Part shown: piece by piece, positions 1 to 8,513 of the stretch | Layout of the letters: each line of letters begins with the position of its first letter | How positions within the stretch are numbered: the first letter of the stretch is position 1 | Assembly (NCBI RefSeq): GCF_034424315.1 | Contig: NZ_CP139972.1 | Location: 434,001 to 498,000 of the forward strand | Direction of reading: 5' to 3' | DNA length: 64,000 nucleotides | Source of the DNA: Chitinophaga sancti | GTDB taxonomy: Bacteria > Bacteroidota > Bacteroidia > Chitinophagales > Chitinophagaceae | The notes under the pieces: model-generated | Database searches by the model: none | What the model was told of the DNA's origin: nothing | The model's input: the letters and a program-made list of their open reading frames with translations, nothing else | Program-made: the position numbers and the translations under genes

Positions 1-974
1 GGGATGCTATAGAGGGGATTTATACTTTAGGCAATAATATCAGGGTTGGTATTTTGGAAAACGGGAAGGATCATTATGAAGCAATTGTATTAAAGAAAAC
101 GAATTTACTGGAGCTGGGGCATATCCTGCTAACGCTGGATAGAATAGGTGAAAATGCGTATTCCTGTTTTTATAATATGGGCTTGTTAGGTTTTAATTTT
201 AACCAGGTTTATACTGATCAGATTCACCTGGTGGATGGGAACTTGCCCCAGTTGGGCTATTTTAAAGCAGGTAGTGCTGCTGTTACTAACCAGTGGGAGT
301 TTAAGATCCTGGATAGCAGTACCTGTTATCTCGCCATCCGGTCTTTCCTGGGAGAGCTGCAGCCACAGCTGGATTCATTGTACAAGGCCGTGATACCCGA
401 GATACAAAAAAGAAAATACCTGGTACTGGATGTGCGGGATAATGGAGGCGGCGCCGAGCGGAATTATTTTGATTTACTGCAATTGATGTATACAAAGCCA
501 CTGGAATTGGACCAGCTGTCCGTTTGGGTCAGTCCTGACAATATCAAGGCATTAGAGACGCAGCAGACACCTGATACAAGGCTGATTGCGGCAATGAAGA
601 AGGTGCCTTTATACACCTTTCTATCGCTCAATAAAGGTAAGCAGGAAACCTGGACAATGCAGGCTTCAGATTATCCTGAAAAGGTGGCGCTGATATATAA
701 CCACGGTACCGCGAGTGCAGCGGAAGGCCTGATTGTGTATGCTTTGCAAAGTAGTAAGGTAGTGACGATGGGGGCGCATTCCGGGGGATATATGGGATAT
801 GGAGATGTAACGACGGTGGACATTCCCTGCGGGAAGTTTGTGTTGCGGACCACGACTACGAAATGGAAGAATAAGTCAAAATATGAATTTATTGGAATAC
901 CGCCGATGGTTGTACTAGAGGAGGGAACGGATTGGGTGAAGAAGGCAGGAGAAGTGCTTTCCCGAAAGCACTAG
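1..974 (+). CDS. S41-family (C-terminal processing peptidase-like) protein, 5' end outside window
   Basis: The reading frame is open from the first bases, so the N-terminus lies upstream; the TTG at 54 is an internal codon, not a credible start. The visible part has the S41 (tail-specific/tricorn-like) peptidase core. A strand ends in DVRDNGGG near nt 430-450, the loop before the active site. The block HGTASAAEG near nt 700-725 carries the candidate nucleophile Ser (nt 714). A glycine-rich SGGYMGYGD stretch follows. The catalytic Lys of classical CtpA enzymes, usually in a GxKTxG motif after the serine, is not obvious: the corresponding region reads MGAHSGG, so it may use another base or be degenerate. 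Such Bacteroidota proteins are usually secreted or periplasmic, but the signal peptide is not visible here. The stop lies 8 bp from the stop of the convergent gene at 983. Family assignment is firm; substrate unknown. Confidence 0.85.
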   Translation, partial: DAIEGIYTLGNNIRVGILENGKDHYEAIVLKKTNLLELGHILLTLDRIGENAYSCFYNMGLLGFNFNQVYTDQIHLVDGNLPQLGYFKAGSAAVTNQWEFKILDSSTCYLAIRSFLGELQPQLDSLYKAVIPEIQKRKYLVLDVRDNGGGAERNYFDLLQLMYTKPLELDQLSVWVSPDNIKALETQQTPDTRLIAAMKKVPLYTFLSLNKGKQETWTMQASDYPEKVALIYNHGTASAAEGLIVYALQSSKVVTMGAHSGGYMGYGDVTTVDIPCGKFVLRTTTTKWKNKSKYEFIGIPPMVVLEEGTDWVKKAGEVLSRKH

Positions 975-982
975 CACCTTCA

Positions 983-1471
983 TCAGCGGAGCCATCTATC
1001 CATATGCGGATAAGGTGTTTGCCCGCGTGTAGCGGAGGTCATACCGAGACTATCCAGCATCAGCATGCCTACGTATTCATTCTTGTCACAGCTATCCATA
1101 ATGTCAATACTGCCGCCTCTATAGCCTTCTTTGTGAAAAACAAATGCGGGGTCGATATCCAGGTGGATACAGGCTGCATAAGACCAGGCGATTGCCATTA
1201 CTTCTTCTGCTTCTCTGTCTTTTCTTTTGATGAGGGCGGTAGCACTGAGACCTGCACGGTCTTTGGAGGGTACAACAGCGATGTGCCCGGCTTCGTGAAG
1301 GAGATCTCCCGGGTATTGGAGCATGTTGGTGTCGATGACGATATTGCCGTTTTCTATCTGCAGGCCCGGCAGGAAGCTGGAGTCGTCAAGGGCTCTGAAA
1401 GAGGTGTTGATTCCGATGTCGTTAAGAAAGGCGATGCATTTGTTGAAGTCGTTTTGCTCGTTTTTTATCAT
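983..1471 (-). CDS. Zincin-like protein with HEAGH motif, function unknown
   Basis: A protein of about 160 residues containing DLLHEAGH, the HExxH-type zinc-binding helix of gluzincin/metzincin-like peptidases, about 60 residues from the start. Further on are acidic residues and a helix with EAEEVMAIAWSYA that could supply the third metal ligand (a downstream Glu in gluzincins); this is inference. No signal peptide is visible, so it is probably cytoplasmic. The frame extends to an ATG at 1528, but I chose the ATG at 1471. The extra 19 residues look non-conserved, and an imperfect -7 element (TACCTTAG) sits 7 nt before 1471. Tail-to-tail with the S41 gene, with an 8-bp gap. I do not recognise a named family; a peptidase role is plausible but unproven. 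Confidence 0.65.
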   Translation of the reverse strand: MIKNEQNDFNKCIAFLNDIGINTSFRALDDSSFLPGLQIENGNIVIDTNMLQYPGDLLHEAGHIAVVPSKDRAGLSATALIKRKDREAEEVMAIAWSYAACIHLDIDPAFVFHKEGYRGGSIDIMDSCDKNEYVGMLMLDSLGMTSATRGQTPYPHMDRWLR

Positions 1472-1537
1472 ATGATTACTAAGGTACGAAACAATGTTGG
1501 AAGGGGCGTACTTATTATCAGGGCGCATTTACTTGCA

Positions 1538-1573
1538 AAGCGGATGTCTCATGCAGGCAGGAGACATCCGCTT
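1538..1573 (-). terminator. Hairpin terminator downstream of the MBL gene
   Basis: A perfect 13-bp inverted repeat (arms 1538-1550 and 1561-1573, core GCGGATGTCTC) with a 10-nt loop. It lies immediately 3' of the MBL-fold gene (stop at 1577) and upstream of the zincin-like gene. The following T-run is weak on both strands, so termination strength is uncertain. Confidence 0.6.
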
Positions 1574-1576
1574 CTT

Positions 1577-2545
1577 TTATGCAGGAAATGCATACGTTTC
1601 TGCCACCCATTCAAACTCATTTCCATTTGTACGCACATGACCTAAACCCGGCCATGGTAAATGATACCCGATCGCTTTTGTCCTGGAATCAGCCAGCGCT
1701 TTCATCACCCTTCTCCTTGTTTTCGTTGCTAATTCAATATCTGTATCTCCATTAAATCCCCATTCGGGATGCGGGAATAATAACACATCAGAGTGGACCA
1801 GATCTGCGATATGTACCAACTGGTCACTGCCGGAATAGATATGTGTGACACAATGCCCGGGAGTATGACCTGGAGCCAGTTCCATCCGGATACATCCCAG
1901 TATTTCAGCTTTGTCTTCGAATAAGTGTAGTTGTGACTGTAATAATTTGAATGTTTGCTGCGTAATGGCAGTGAATTTGGCCAGCAGGTCCTTATCCTGG
2001 AATTTGGATTTTGAAAAGTCCTGTTTTGCAGCCATCCAGAACGCATGTTCTATCCTGGAGAGATGAATAGTAGCGGCCGGGAATACGGATTTCTCTGCTT
2101 TCACTAAGCCTCCTATATGATCCGGGTGCGCATGAGAAATGATGATGTGCGTGATATTTTCAGGTTTGATACCAGCATCTTCCATTGATTGTAACAGCCA
2201 TCCGGAAGAAGGACCGAAACCGCTACCGGTGCCGGTATCGATCAATATGAAGTCATTTTCTTTTTTAACCAGGAGGATATTCATCCCAAGATCTACTGCA
2301 TCTGTGGAACGGAAACTTTTTTGCAACAGTTCTTTTTCTGCTTTTTCAGTACCATTAGGGAAATTCGGTTGCACGGGGCTGAGGTTAATATGTCCGTCTG
2401 CCAGCACCATCAATTCCAGTTCTCCGAGTTTGAATTGATGATAAGGTCTTTTTGAGTACGAGGGAAATGCAGCAAGTTTTCTGAAAGGAATAACCGCTGC
2501 GGCTCCCAGTAGGGCCAGGCTTTTTAAGATTGTTCTGCGATCCAT
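1577..2545 (-). CDS. MBL-fold metallo-hydrolase, exported (Tat-like signal)
   Basis: A metallo-beta-lactamase fold hydrolase of about 322 residues. The zinc-binding HAHPDH motif is near residues 138-143. It is followed by PGHTPGH (third histidine site), an ADLVH aspartate site, and a C-terminal GYHLPWPGLGH histidine, giving the full dinuclear metal set of the MBL superfamily. The N-terminus MDRRTILKSLALLG has consecutive arginines before a hydrophobic stretch, resembling a twin-arginine export signal, so a periplasmic enzyme is likely. The longest frame begins at a TTG at 2563, but that codon overlaps a perfect -7 promoter element (2561-2568). The ATG at 2545, 15 nt downstream, is therefore the better start. 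Related exported MBL proteins include quorum-quenching lactonases and other hydrolases; the substrate cannot be read from sequence. Confidence 0.88.
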   Translation of the reverse strand: MDRRTILKSLALLGAAAVIPFRKLAAFPSYSKRPYHQFKLGELELMVLADGHINLSPVQPNFPNGTEKAEKELLQKSFRSTDAVDLGMNILLVKKENDFILIDTGTGSGFGPSSGWLLQSMEDAGIKPENITHIIISHAHPDHIGGLVKAEKSVFPAATIHLSRIEHAFWMAAKQDFSKSKFQDKDLLAKFTAITQQTFKLLQSQLHLFEDKAEILGCIRMELAPGHTPGHCVTHIYSGSDQLVHIADLVHSDVLLFPHPEWGFNGDTDIELATKTRRRVMKALADSRTKAIGYHLPWPGLGHVRTNGNEFEWVAETYAFPA

Positions 2546-2560
2546 ATGCTTTATTTGGTT

Positions 2561-2568
2561 CAAAAGTA
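2561..2568 (-). promoter_or_regulatory. -7 promoter element for the MBL gene
   Basis: On the minus strand this reads TACTTTTG, a perfect match to the Bacteroidota TAnnTTTG element, 15 nt before the ATG at 2545. It decides the start of the MBL gene. I see no convincing -33 TTG. Confidence 0.55.
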
Positions 2569-2583
2569 CCGGTAAGCTAACTT

Positions 2584-3117
2584 TTACCAGACGAATGATA
2601 ACACATAATCATTATCCGTCTTTGCGGCTGCTATAAATTCTTTCAGATCTGCAAACTCCCTGGCCAGGTGTTTCCTGGTAAATGCCCTGTCCGGGGCGCC
2701 TTCTTCAATCCACACATTATACGGGTACACGCCGTTTTCATTTAATTCCTTTGCGTCGTAGAGTTGCTTGAATTGTTCTACGGAGATATTGCTGAGGAAG
2801 GCGTGCATATCAGCTACATCTTCTTTATCATTGTAATAAATGGCGGTGCTTTCCAGATCCAGGTCTTCAGACAGCGTTTCCTTGCTGTCTAAGTCAATCT
2901 CTTTGCTGATATAAGTCTCAGGGTAAAAGATCTGCTCCAGTAAAGAAACGGTTGCTTCATCCTGTTCTTTAGATAAGATAAATTTAAGTCCTTCGAAAGT
3001 TTGCGGAAAGACCAGGTTCTCTTTAGAAATGTTCAGTATCTCGGTTTCGGCTGGGTTGGCTTTCATCGCTTCGAAGTCCTCCTGGGAAACCCGGTACAAT
3101 GTTATGCTCTGACTCAT
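2584..3117 (-). CDS. DUF1877 (YfbM-like) family protein
   Basis: A 177-residue soluble, acidic protein matching the layout of the DUF1877/YfbM family. It has an N-terminal YRVSQEDFEAM strand-helix, a GLKFILS segment, and a C-terminal half with VEQFKQLYD, NGVYPYNVWIEE and a final DYVLSFVW strand. Family length is usually about 160-180 residues, so it is complete. No signal peptide or membrane segment; cytoplasmic. The molecular role of the family is not established. The ATG at 3117 has a perfect -7 element (TAGTTTTG) 18 nt upstream, so it probably has its own promoter rather than depending on rluF. Gap to the MBL gene is about 20 bp beyond that gene's promoter. Confidence 0.78.
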   Translation of the reverse strand: MSQSITLYRVSQEDFEAMKANPAETEILNISKENLVFPQTFEGLKFILSKEQDEATVSLLEQIFYPETYISKEIDLDSKETLSEDLDLESTAIYYNDKEDVADMHAFLSNISVEQFKQLYDAKELNENGVYPYNVWIEEGAPDRAFTRKHLAREFADLKEFIAAAKTDNDYVLSFVW

Positions 3118-3135
3118 GAATTAAAATTTGGCTGG

Positions 3136-3179
3136 CAAAACTACGTAAAAAATGTTGATAGCTAATTGATTACGTAGTT
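3136..3179 (-). promoter_or_regulatory. Promoter overlapping a 10-bp inverted repeat
   Basis: The -7 element TAGTTTTG (minus strand, 3136-3143) is followed upstream by a perfect inverted repeat, AACTACGTAA (3139-3148) and TTACGTAGTT (3170-3179), separated by 21 nt. The arms overlap the promoter of the DUF1877 gene and lie just after the rluF stop. It could act as an operator, an rluF terminator, or both. Confidence 0.45.
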
Positions 3180-3183
3180 GTGT

Positions 3184-4413
3184 TTATCTTTTTCTGCCCC
3201 TGTTACTGCCTGATTTTCCCGGCCCGGATGGTTTGTTAGCGCGGGAGGGTGCGGCGTTACGGGATTTATCACCCTTGTGAGCTGGCCCGGAATGGTCGTT
3301 TTTACCCGGTTTAGACGCTTTTCCGGGGCGTGCCGAGACCTTATCGTTCCTGGTTGGATTCCCGGTTGTTTTAGGCCTGCCTGAGGCGTTTTCCTTTTTA
3401 CCAGCAGGGGAGGGTTTGCCAGTAGTACCCGGTCTTCCGGCGCTATTGTCTTTTTTGCCTGCAGCGGAGGTTCTTTCTCCAGCACCAGGTCTTCCGCTGG
3501 TATTGTCTTTTTTCCCCGTAACGGAAGTTCTTTTCCCGGGTTTATCTCCTTTTTTATCACTCCACCACGCATTTCCGGATGATTTCTTCTTTTCCCGGAA
3601 TTTCTCAGCCGGCTTTTCTTTCACGATGCTTTCTTCCTCCTCATCCTGCAATGCTGGCTTCACCACTTTTGCTCTTTTCCCTGCCACTTTGCCTTCTGCA
3701 CTGGAATCAGCAATACTTTCCTTAATCGCCGCCAGTTCTGTTTCTGTCAGATGCCTCCATTTACCTGAAGCCAGTTTATCCAGCTTTACATTCATGATGC
3801 GCACACGCTGCAGGCCCGTAACCGTATAGCCCAGGTACTCACACATTCTCCTGATCTGCCTGTTCAATCCCTGTGTCAGCGTAATCCTGAAGGATTGACG
3901 CCCCACCATCTGCACCTTGCAGGGCAGGGTAACGGTGTCTAATATGGGAACCCCCTGTGACATTTTCTGTAAAAAGGCTGTGTCAATAGCTTTGTCCACC
4001 CTTACCACATACTCTTTCTCGTGGTTATTTGCCGCCCGCAGGATCTTATTGATGATATCGCCATCATTGGTCAAAAAGATCAGGCCCTCAGAATCCTTGT
4101 CTAAGCGCCCAATAGGGAAAATCCGCTTTGGATAGTTGACAAAACTGATGATATTATCTTTGACATGTAATTCTGTTGTCGTCGTAATGCCCGGCGGCTT
4201 GTTAAGCGCCAGGTATACCAATTTATCTTTTTTGGCAGCGGTGATCAGGCTACCATCCACTTCAACGGTGTCTCCCGGCTTGTAGCGGTTACCCAAAACT
4301 GCCGGCCGGTCATTTAATAATACCCGGCCCTGGGTGATGAGATTGTCTGCCTCCCGACGGGAACAATACCCGGTATCACTGATAAATTTGTTTAAACTGA
4401 TTGATTGGTCCAA
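3184..4413 (-). CDS. rluF: 23S rRNA pseudouridine synthase, RluF-like, with long basic tail
   Basis: An RsuA/RluB/RluF-type pseudouridine synthase. An N-terminal S4 RNA-binding domain (SLNKFISDTGYCSRREADNL) leads into the catalytic domain. That domain has the signature GRLDKDSEGLIFLTNDG, where the Asp is the catalytic residue, followed by ANNHEKEYVV and the GLNRQIRRMCEYLGY motif. The wording around the catalytic loop is close to E. coli RluF, which modifies 23S rRNA U2604. After the catalytic domain comes a tail of roughly 160 residues rich in Lys, Gly, Pro, Arg and Ser, with imperfect repeats of the pattern GKKxNxxGRPxxxG; E. coli RluF lacks it. The frame reaches an ATG at 4479, but the family normally begins just before the S4 domain. 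I chose the TTG at 4413; a near-consensus -7 element (GACTTTTG, 4448-4455) would exclude the ATG. Confidence 0.88.
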   Translation of the reverse strand: MDQSISLNKFISDTGYCSRREADNLITQGRVLLNDRPAVLGNRYKPGDTVEVDGSLITAAKKDKLVYLALNKPPGITTTTELHVKDNIISFVNYPKRIFPIGRLDKDSEGLIFLTNDGDIINKILRAANNHEKEYVVRVDKAIDTAFLQKMSQGVPILDTVTLPCKVQMVGRQSFRITLTQGLNRQIRRMCEYLGYTVTGLQRVRIMNVKLDKLASGKWRHLTETELAAIKESIADSSAEGKVAGKRAKVVKPALQDEEEESIVKEKPAEKFREKKKSSGNAWWSDKKGDKPGKRTSVTGKKDNTSGRPGAGERTSAAGKKDNSAGRPGTTGKPSPAGKKENASGRPKTTGNPTRNDKVSARPGKASKPGKNDHSGPAHKGDKSRNAAPSRANKPSGPGKSGSNRGRKR

Positions 4414-4480
4414 TGTAGTAATTTGCGTTTTAAGTGGATTCCGGATGCAAAAGTCGGAAATTGAGAGGAAAAAAGACACC

Positions 4481-5611
4481 TTAGCCTCTTATTCCAAATA
4501 AAAACCTGCTTAACCTGAATTTTTTGACCAATAAATAGAAGGGAATGGAGAGTAAAACCGTCAGGCTGACGATTAATATAAATTGCAGAATGCCGTTTTT
4601 CACCAACGCTATGATGTAATATCCCCCGACCACGATGATCGTTTGATGCATGATATAAACCGGCAATACACTTCTGTTAAATTCGGGGAGTAATTTGCTG
4701 CTGAAATTGAACCTGCGGGAATACAAATTTACAAAGTACAGCGGCCAGCTAAAGGCCGATATGCCCAGCAAAACAGCTACAATACTATGATTCACCGTAT
4801 AGGCCGGATGAAAAGCGGCTTCTTTTAAGGAGGGCACCAATAAACAGCCGATCAGTAATATTGAGCTAAGGATCCCCGCTACTAAGAGGCGGAGGCCGTT
4901 TTTGTGCAATACCGGCAGGGCCTGCGCATGTTCCTTTATAAACACGTAACCATACACGAATAGGAGCGCGTAGGTGATGAAATCTGCCACACTGGTATAC
5001 TCCGGGAAAATGGGTTTTAACAGCATAAATGTGAGCATGACAGGTAATGCAAATAACATAAGCAGCGAAGGTCGTTGTGTGAGAACATGGATTGTCCGTG
5101 ATGCATTCATATGTTTTAATAATGGGTACAATACTATCGTCATGATATATAATGAAGGCAGGTACCACAGGTGAATGCCCAGTTCCAGCAACCATTGAAA
5201 GAGATCAAATCTATAAGGCCGGGTTGCGATGAACCGGGGGTAATGTGCCATGAAATCCCAAAACAACAGATCCGGTTGCTTCTGGAGTTTCTGGTAATAA
5301 TACTGGCAGGGAATAATAAAGATGATCCCGAACAGGAAGGGGATGATCAGGCGCTGGAAGCGGTCCTTTAGAAACTGCTGTTGGCGGGATTTAAGCGCCA
5401 GGAAGGTACCGACGCCGGATACAAAGAAGATCAGGTACAATCGCCAGGTATGAAAGAAAACCGTCAGAATATCTGCCAGGACTGTTTTGTAAGGGCTTTT
5501 GATCAGCCAGTGAAAATGATTAAAGGGTTGCCAGGAGTGAAAAAGGATTAACAGGGCGAAGGCTGAGATCCTGAGCCAGTCTAAATAATGGATTCTCTCT
5601 TTTGGGTGCAT
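4481..5611 (-). CDS. Acyltransferase 3 family integral membrane protein
   Basis: A 376-residue membrane protein with about ten hydrophobic segments. It starts with YLDWLRISAFALLILFHS, the typical first helix of acyltransferase-3 (OafA/OpgC-like) enzymes, with an Arg in helix 1 and a His at the end of the segment. It continues with FFVSGVGTFLAL and the cytoplasmic RFQRLIIPFLFG motif seen across the family. These enzymes transfer O-acyl groups to extracytoplasmic sugars or glycans; the acceptor cannot be predicted. A second late histidine is in VYIMHQTIIV. The gene ends 2 bp from the longest rluF frame, so the two may be co-transcribed, although rluF appears to have its own promoter inside the gap. 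Divergent from the SDR gene at 5768. Confidence 0.85.
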   Translation of the reverse strand: MHPKERIHYLDWLRISAFALLILFHSWQPFNHFHWLIKSPYKTVLADILTVFFHTWRLYLIFFVSGVGTFLALKSRQQQFLKDRFQRLIIPFLFGIIFIIPCQYYYQKLQKQPDLLFWDFMAHYPRFIATRPYRFDLFQWLLELGIHLWYLPSLYIMTIVLYPLLKHMNASRTIHVLTQRPSLLMLFALPVMLTFMLLKPIFPEYTSVADFITYALLFVYGYVFIKEHAQALPVLHKNGLRLLVAGILSSILLIGCLLVPSLKEAAFHPAYTVNHSIVAVLLGISAFSWPLYFVNLYSRRFNFSSKLLPEFNRSVLPVYIMHQTIIVVGGYYIIALVKNGILQFILIVSLTVLLSIPFYLLVKKFRLSRFLFGIRG

Positions 5612-5767
5612 AGGTGGATGTTTGCATTAAATTTAAGGATTGCCCGCTAATCCTGTGAGTTTTACTCAGTGCAATACCCAAATCTTCCCTTTTGGACACA
5701 AGTTTAATACTTTGGGCTACATCCGTTTCCTGCCAGCACACGAATTTTGCTTTATCAATAAAATAAT

Positions 5768-6541
5768 ATGAAATTAGAGCATAGCACTATCCTGATTACA
5801 GGAGGCACCAGCGGAATCGGCCTGGAGTTTGTAAGGCAATTAAGCAAACAGGGCCTGGCAAAGATTATCATTACAGGCAGGGATCCCCGTAAACTGGAAC
5901 AGGCGAAGCAGCAGTTTCCCGATATTCATACCATACAAAATGATGTGAGTGATCCGAAGGATATTGAACGGTTGTACAAAGAGGTGACTACACAATTTCC
6001 AGCCCTGAACCTTATTATCAACAATGCCGGCATCATGCGGAATATTAACTTGCAGGATGAAGGGATGGACCTGGAAAACATCACCCGGGAGATAGATACG
6101 AATCTCTCAGGAAGCATCAGGATGGTACATCAGTTCCTGCCACATTTAAGAAAGCAGGCTGCTGCAGCGATCGTAAACGTTTCGTCCGGCCTGGCATTTG
6201 TGCCATTCCCACTGTCACCTGTTTACAGTGCAACGAAGGCGGGGATTCATGCGTATACGCAGGTGCTGCGTTTGCAATTAAAGAACACCGCTGTGAAGGT
6301 ATTTGAACTCGCACCGCCAGCTACTGATACGCCGCTGATGAAAAACTTTGGTGATGAGAAGCTGGAGAAGGCTGTGCCCACGATGCCTGTAGATAAAATG
6401 GTACGTGCGGCCATCCAGGGCATCCTGAAAGATCAAATGGAGATCTTGCCGGGCATGGCCAAAGCATTGAAGTTAATGGGAAGAGTTGCTCCCGGGTTTT
6501 TCCTGAACTTTATGAACAATACAATAGAAAAAGCAAGATAG
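5768..6541 (+). CDS. Short-chain dehydrogenase/reductase (SDR), DltE-like
   Basis: A 257-residue classical SDR. The N-terminal Rossmann motif is TGGTSGIGLEF, the NNAGIM motif stabilises the central sheet, and the catalytic tetrad includes a Ser in VSSGLAF and YSATKAG (Tyr and Lys). Length and motifs are those of DltE/YbbO-type oxidoreductases using NAD(P)H; the substrate is unknown. No signal peptide; cytoplasmic. The next gene starts 2 nt after its stop, so it is almost certainly co-transcribed with the AraC-type regulator, suggesting the reductase belongs to that regulator's response. It is divergent from the acyltransferase gene across about 156 bp, in which I see no perfect promoter match. 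Confidence 0.92.
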   Translation: MKLEHSTILITGGTSGIGLEFVRQLSKQGLAKIIITGRDPRKLEQAKQQFPDIHTIQNDVSDPKDIERLYKEVTTQFPALNLIINNAGIMRNINLQDEGMDLENITREIDTNLSGSIRMVHQFLPHLRKQAAAAIVNVSSGLAFVPFPLSPVYSATKAGIHAYTQVLRLQLKNTAVKVFELAPPATDTPLMKNFGDEKLEKAVPTMPVDKMVRAAIQGILKDQMEILPGMAKALKLMGRVAPGFFLNFMNNTIEKAR

Positions 6542-6542
6542 T

Positions 6543-7433
6543 ATGCCGAACGGAACACCGCTCAGCGTGAAATCAATCACGCAATTGCACCGGGTGCTGG
6601 ATTTACCTGCACCGAAGCATCCTTTGATCTCTGTGGTAGATTATGCAAAGATCGAAGCGCCGGCAGGCGTGGCTGCTGTTTTTGATCTGTATTCTATTTC
6701 CTTGAAGAAGGGCGTGAATAAATTAATTTATGGACAACAGCAGTATGATTTTGATGAGGGCGTTTTGTATTTCTTAGCACCAAACCAGGTGCTGAGTGTG
6801 GAAGACGATGCGGCACCTGATCGTTCTGGCTGGATTTTGTTTGTGCATCCTGATTTTTTATGGAATACGCCCCTGGCGAAAAAAATAAAGCAATACGAGT
6901 TTTTTAATTATTCTGTTAATGAAGCATTGTTTCTTTCTGAAAGCGAAGAAGCAATGCTGAATGGCATTGTACAGTATATCCAGCAGGAGTACCATGCGAA
7001 TATTGATAAATTTAGCCAGGATGTGGTGATTGCACAACTGGATTTGCTGCTGACTTATGCACGGCGATTTTATGAGCGGCAGTTTATTACAAGGAAAATT
7101 ACGAATCATAAGGTGCTGGAACGCCTGGAGGCATTGCTGAATGATTATTTCGAGCAGGAGAAGGGGCTCCCTGCTGTGCAGTATGTGGCAGCGCAGTTGA
7201 ATATCTCAGTGAAGTATTTAAGTAGTTTGGTTAAGCAGCTTACGGGCCAGACTACGCAGCAGCACATTCAGAATAAACTTATAGAGAAGGCGAAGGAGAA
7301 ATTGTCTACAACTGATTTATCTGTGAGTGAGATCGCTTTTTATCTGGGGTTTGAACATTCACAGTCGTTTAATAAATTGTTTAAGAAGAAGACGAATTTG
7401 TCGCCGCTGGAGTTTAGGAAGCTGTTCAATTAA
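6543..7433 (+). CDS. AraC-family transcriptional regulator
   Basis: A 296-residue regulator. The first about 170 residues form a cupin-like sensor domain (FDEGVLYFLAPNQVL, WILFVHPDF). The last about 100 residues are the double helix-turn-helix DNA-binding domain of the AraC family, with VQYVAAQLNISVKYLSSLVKQ as first HTH region and DLSVSEIAFYLGFEHSQSFNKLFKK as second, ending in the family tail LSPLEFRK. The ATG follows the SDR stop by one base, so the two genes form an operon. Such regulators commonly control their neighbouring oxidoreductase in response to a small ligand; that is inference. A strong bidirectional terminator follows at 7518-7565. Confidence 0.92.
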   Translation: MPNGTPLSVKSITQLHRVLDLPAPKHPLISVVDYAKIEAPAGVAAVFDLYSISLKKGVNKLIYGQQQYDFDEGVLYFLAPNQVLSVEDDAAPDRSGWILFVHPDFLWNTPLAKKIKQYEFFNYSVNEALFLSESEEAMLNGIVQYIQQEYHANIDKFSQDVVIAQLDLLLTYARRFYERQFITRKITNHKVLERLEALLNDYFEQEKGLPAVQYVAAQLNISVKYLSSLVKQLTGQTTQQHIQNKLIEKAKEKLSTTDLSVSEIAFYLGFEHSQSFNKLFKKKTNLSPLEFRKLFN

Positions 7434-7517
7434 TGAGGAATCTCCCCGAACAGGTCTGCTCTCTGCGCATTTGCTTTGTCAGTTGGTCATCGTAAAAAAT
7501 GATAGCATTAGGTGGTG

Positions 7518-7565
7518 TCAAAAATCAGCGGAAATGCATTATGTTTATCTTCCGCTGATTTTTGA
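7518..7565. terminator. Bidirectional terminator between convergent genes
   Basis: A perfect 16-bp inverted repeat (TCAAAAATCAGCGGAA at 7518-7533 and its complement at 7550-7565) with a 16-nt loop, flanked by A- and T-runs on both sides. It lies between the AraC gene (+, ends 7433) and the SMP-30 gene (-, ends 7576), so it can stop transcription from both. Confidence 0.88.
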
Positions 7566-7575
7566 TATAAGCTCT

Positions 7576-8472
7576 TTATTCTACTCCCTTTACATTCATC
7601 TGCAAAGTATACACTGCCTCAGATGCGGTTATAAACAAGGTCTTCCTGTCCTTTCCGCCAAAGCAAATATTCCCTGTCCAGTTAGGCGATACGTAAATAT
7701 TCCCTATCCGCTTTCCCGTTTTATCAAACACTGTCACACCGTTACCAGTGATATATAAATTACCATCACTGTCCAATGTCATCCCATCTGAACCCATCGG
7801 TGCAAACTCTACCCGATCTTTCAATGAACCGTCCGGATGAATAGCATAGCGATATGTTTTACCCGCTCCAATATCAGCCACATACAGGTACTTGCCATCC
7901 GGTGTGCCCACTATCCCATTCGGCTTTACCACCTGATCTTCTACTATCACCGGCACACTGCTTCCTTTGGATAAATAATACACCTTTTGCCCGGGTATAT
8001 CCGGTTGCTTCCGCTCCCAGTAATCGCGCTGATAATAAGGATCCGTAAAGTAAATGCCACCCCTCGCATCAATCCACAGGTCATTCGGCCCATTCAGGTG
8101 TTTTCCCTCATACAGCCCCAGTAACACGGTTACTTTTTTATTCGGATTGATTGACCATAGCTCGTTTTTTTCATCCGCACAGGCTATAAGATTACCTTGT
8201 TTATCGAAATAGAGTCCATTGGACCTGCCGGTCTTATCCATGAATAAACTAAGTTTACCATTTGTATCGTATCGCCATATTTTATCATTAGGCTGATCAG
8301 TAAAATAGATATCGCCTTTCTTATTTACGGCAGGCCCTTCAGAGAATGAAAATGTAGCTGGCAACTTTACCAGCTGCGCACCGGGTGCCACCACACTGAG
8401 TGGCGGAGATTGCTGTGCAGATGCTGATACGCAGTTGAAAGCAAGTGCAAGGAAAACGTGGATCCTCTTCAT
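7576..8472 (-). CDS. SMP-30/gluconolactonase-like beta-propeller protein, exported
   Basis: A 298-residue protein with a cleavable-looking signal peptide (MKRIHVFLALAFNCVSASAQ) and a six-bladed beta-propeller of the SMP-30/gluconolactonase/LRE family. Visible blade motifs are FSEGPAVNKKGDIYFTDQPND, HLNGPNDLWIDARGGIYFTDPYY, VVKPNGIVGTPDGKYLYVADIG and GSDGMTLDSDGNLYITG. The Glu, Asn and Asp in these motifs are the usual divalent-metal and active-site ligands. Gluconolactonases hydrolyse aldonolactones in the periplasm; the exact substrate is not predictable. Length matches the family, so it is intact. It is divergent from the DUF2200 gene (41 bp between starts) and convergent with the AraC gene. 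Confidence 0.9.
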   Translation of the reverse strand: MKRIHVFLALAFNCVSASAQQSPPLSVVAPGAQLVKLPATFSFSEGPAVNKKGDIYFTDQPNDKIWRYDTNGKLSLFMDKTGRSNGLYFDKQGNLIACADEKNELWSINPNKKVTVLLGLYEGKHLNGPNDLWIDARGGIYFTDPYYQRDYWERKQPDIPGQKVYYLSKGSSVPVIVEDQVVKPNGIVGTPDGKYLYVADIGAGKTYRYAIHPDGSLKDRVEFAPMGSDGMTLDSDGNLYITGNGVTVFDKTGKRIGNIYVSPNWTGNICFGGKDRKTLFITASEAVYTLQMNVKGVE

Positions 8473-8477
8473 TTGGA

Positions 8478-8485
8478 TATTTTTG
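8478..8485 (+). promoter_or_regulatory. -7 promoter element for the DUF2200 gene
   Basis: TATTTTTG is a perfect TAnnTTTG match, 28 nt upstream of the ATG at 8514. It sits directly beside the start of the divergent SMP-30 gene. No clear -33 TTG. Confidence 0.5.
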
Positions 8486-8513
8486 GAACATTAGAATTTA
8501 TTAACTTTATTTC

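Noticed and set aside
932..1645. A 237-codon plus-strand frame
   Set aside because: It is antisense to the HEAGH protein and the terminator and has no recognisable domain; a shadow of the opposite gene.
3162..3572. Minus-strand frame within the RluF tail
   Set aside because: Same strand, other frame of the repetitive, GC-biased tail; its repeats simply mirror those of the true frame.
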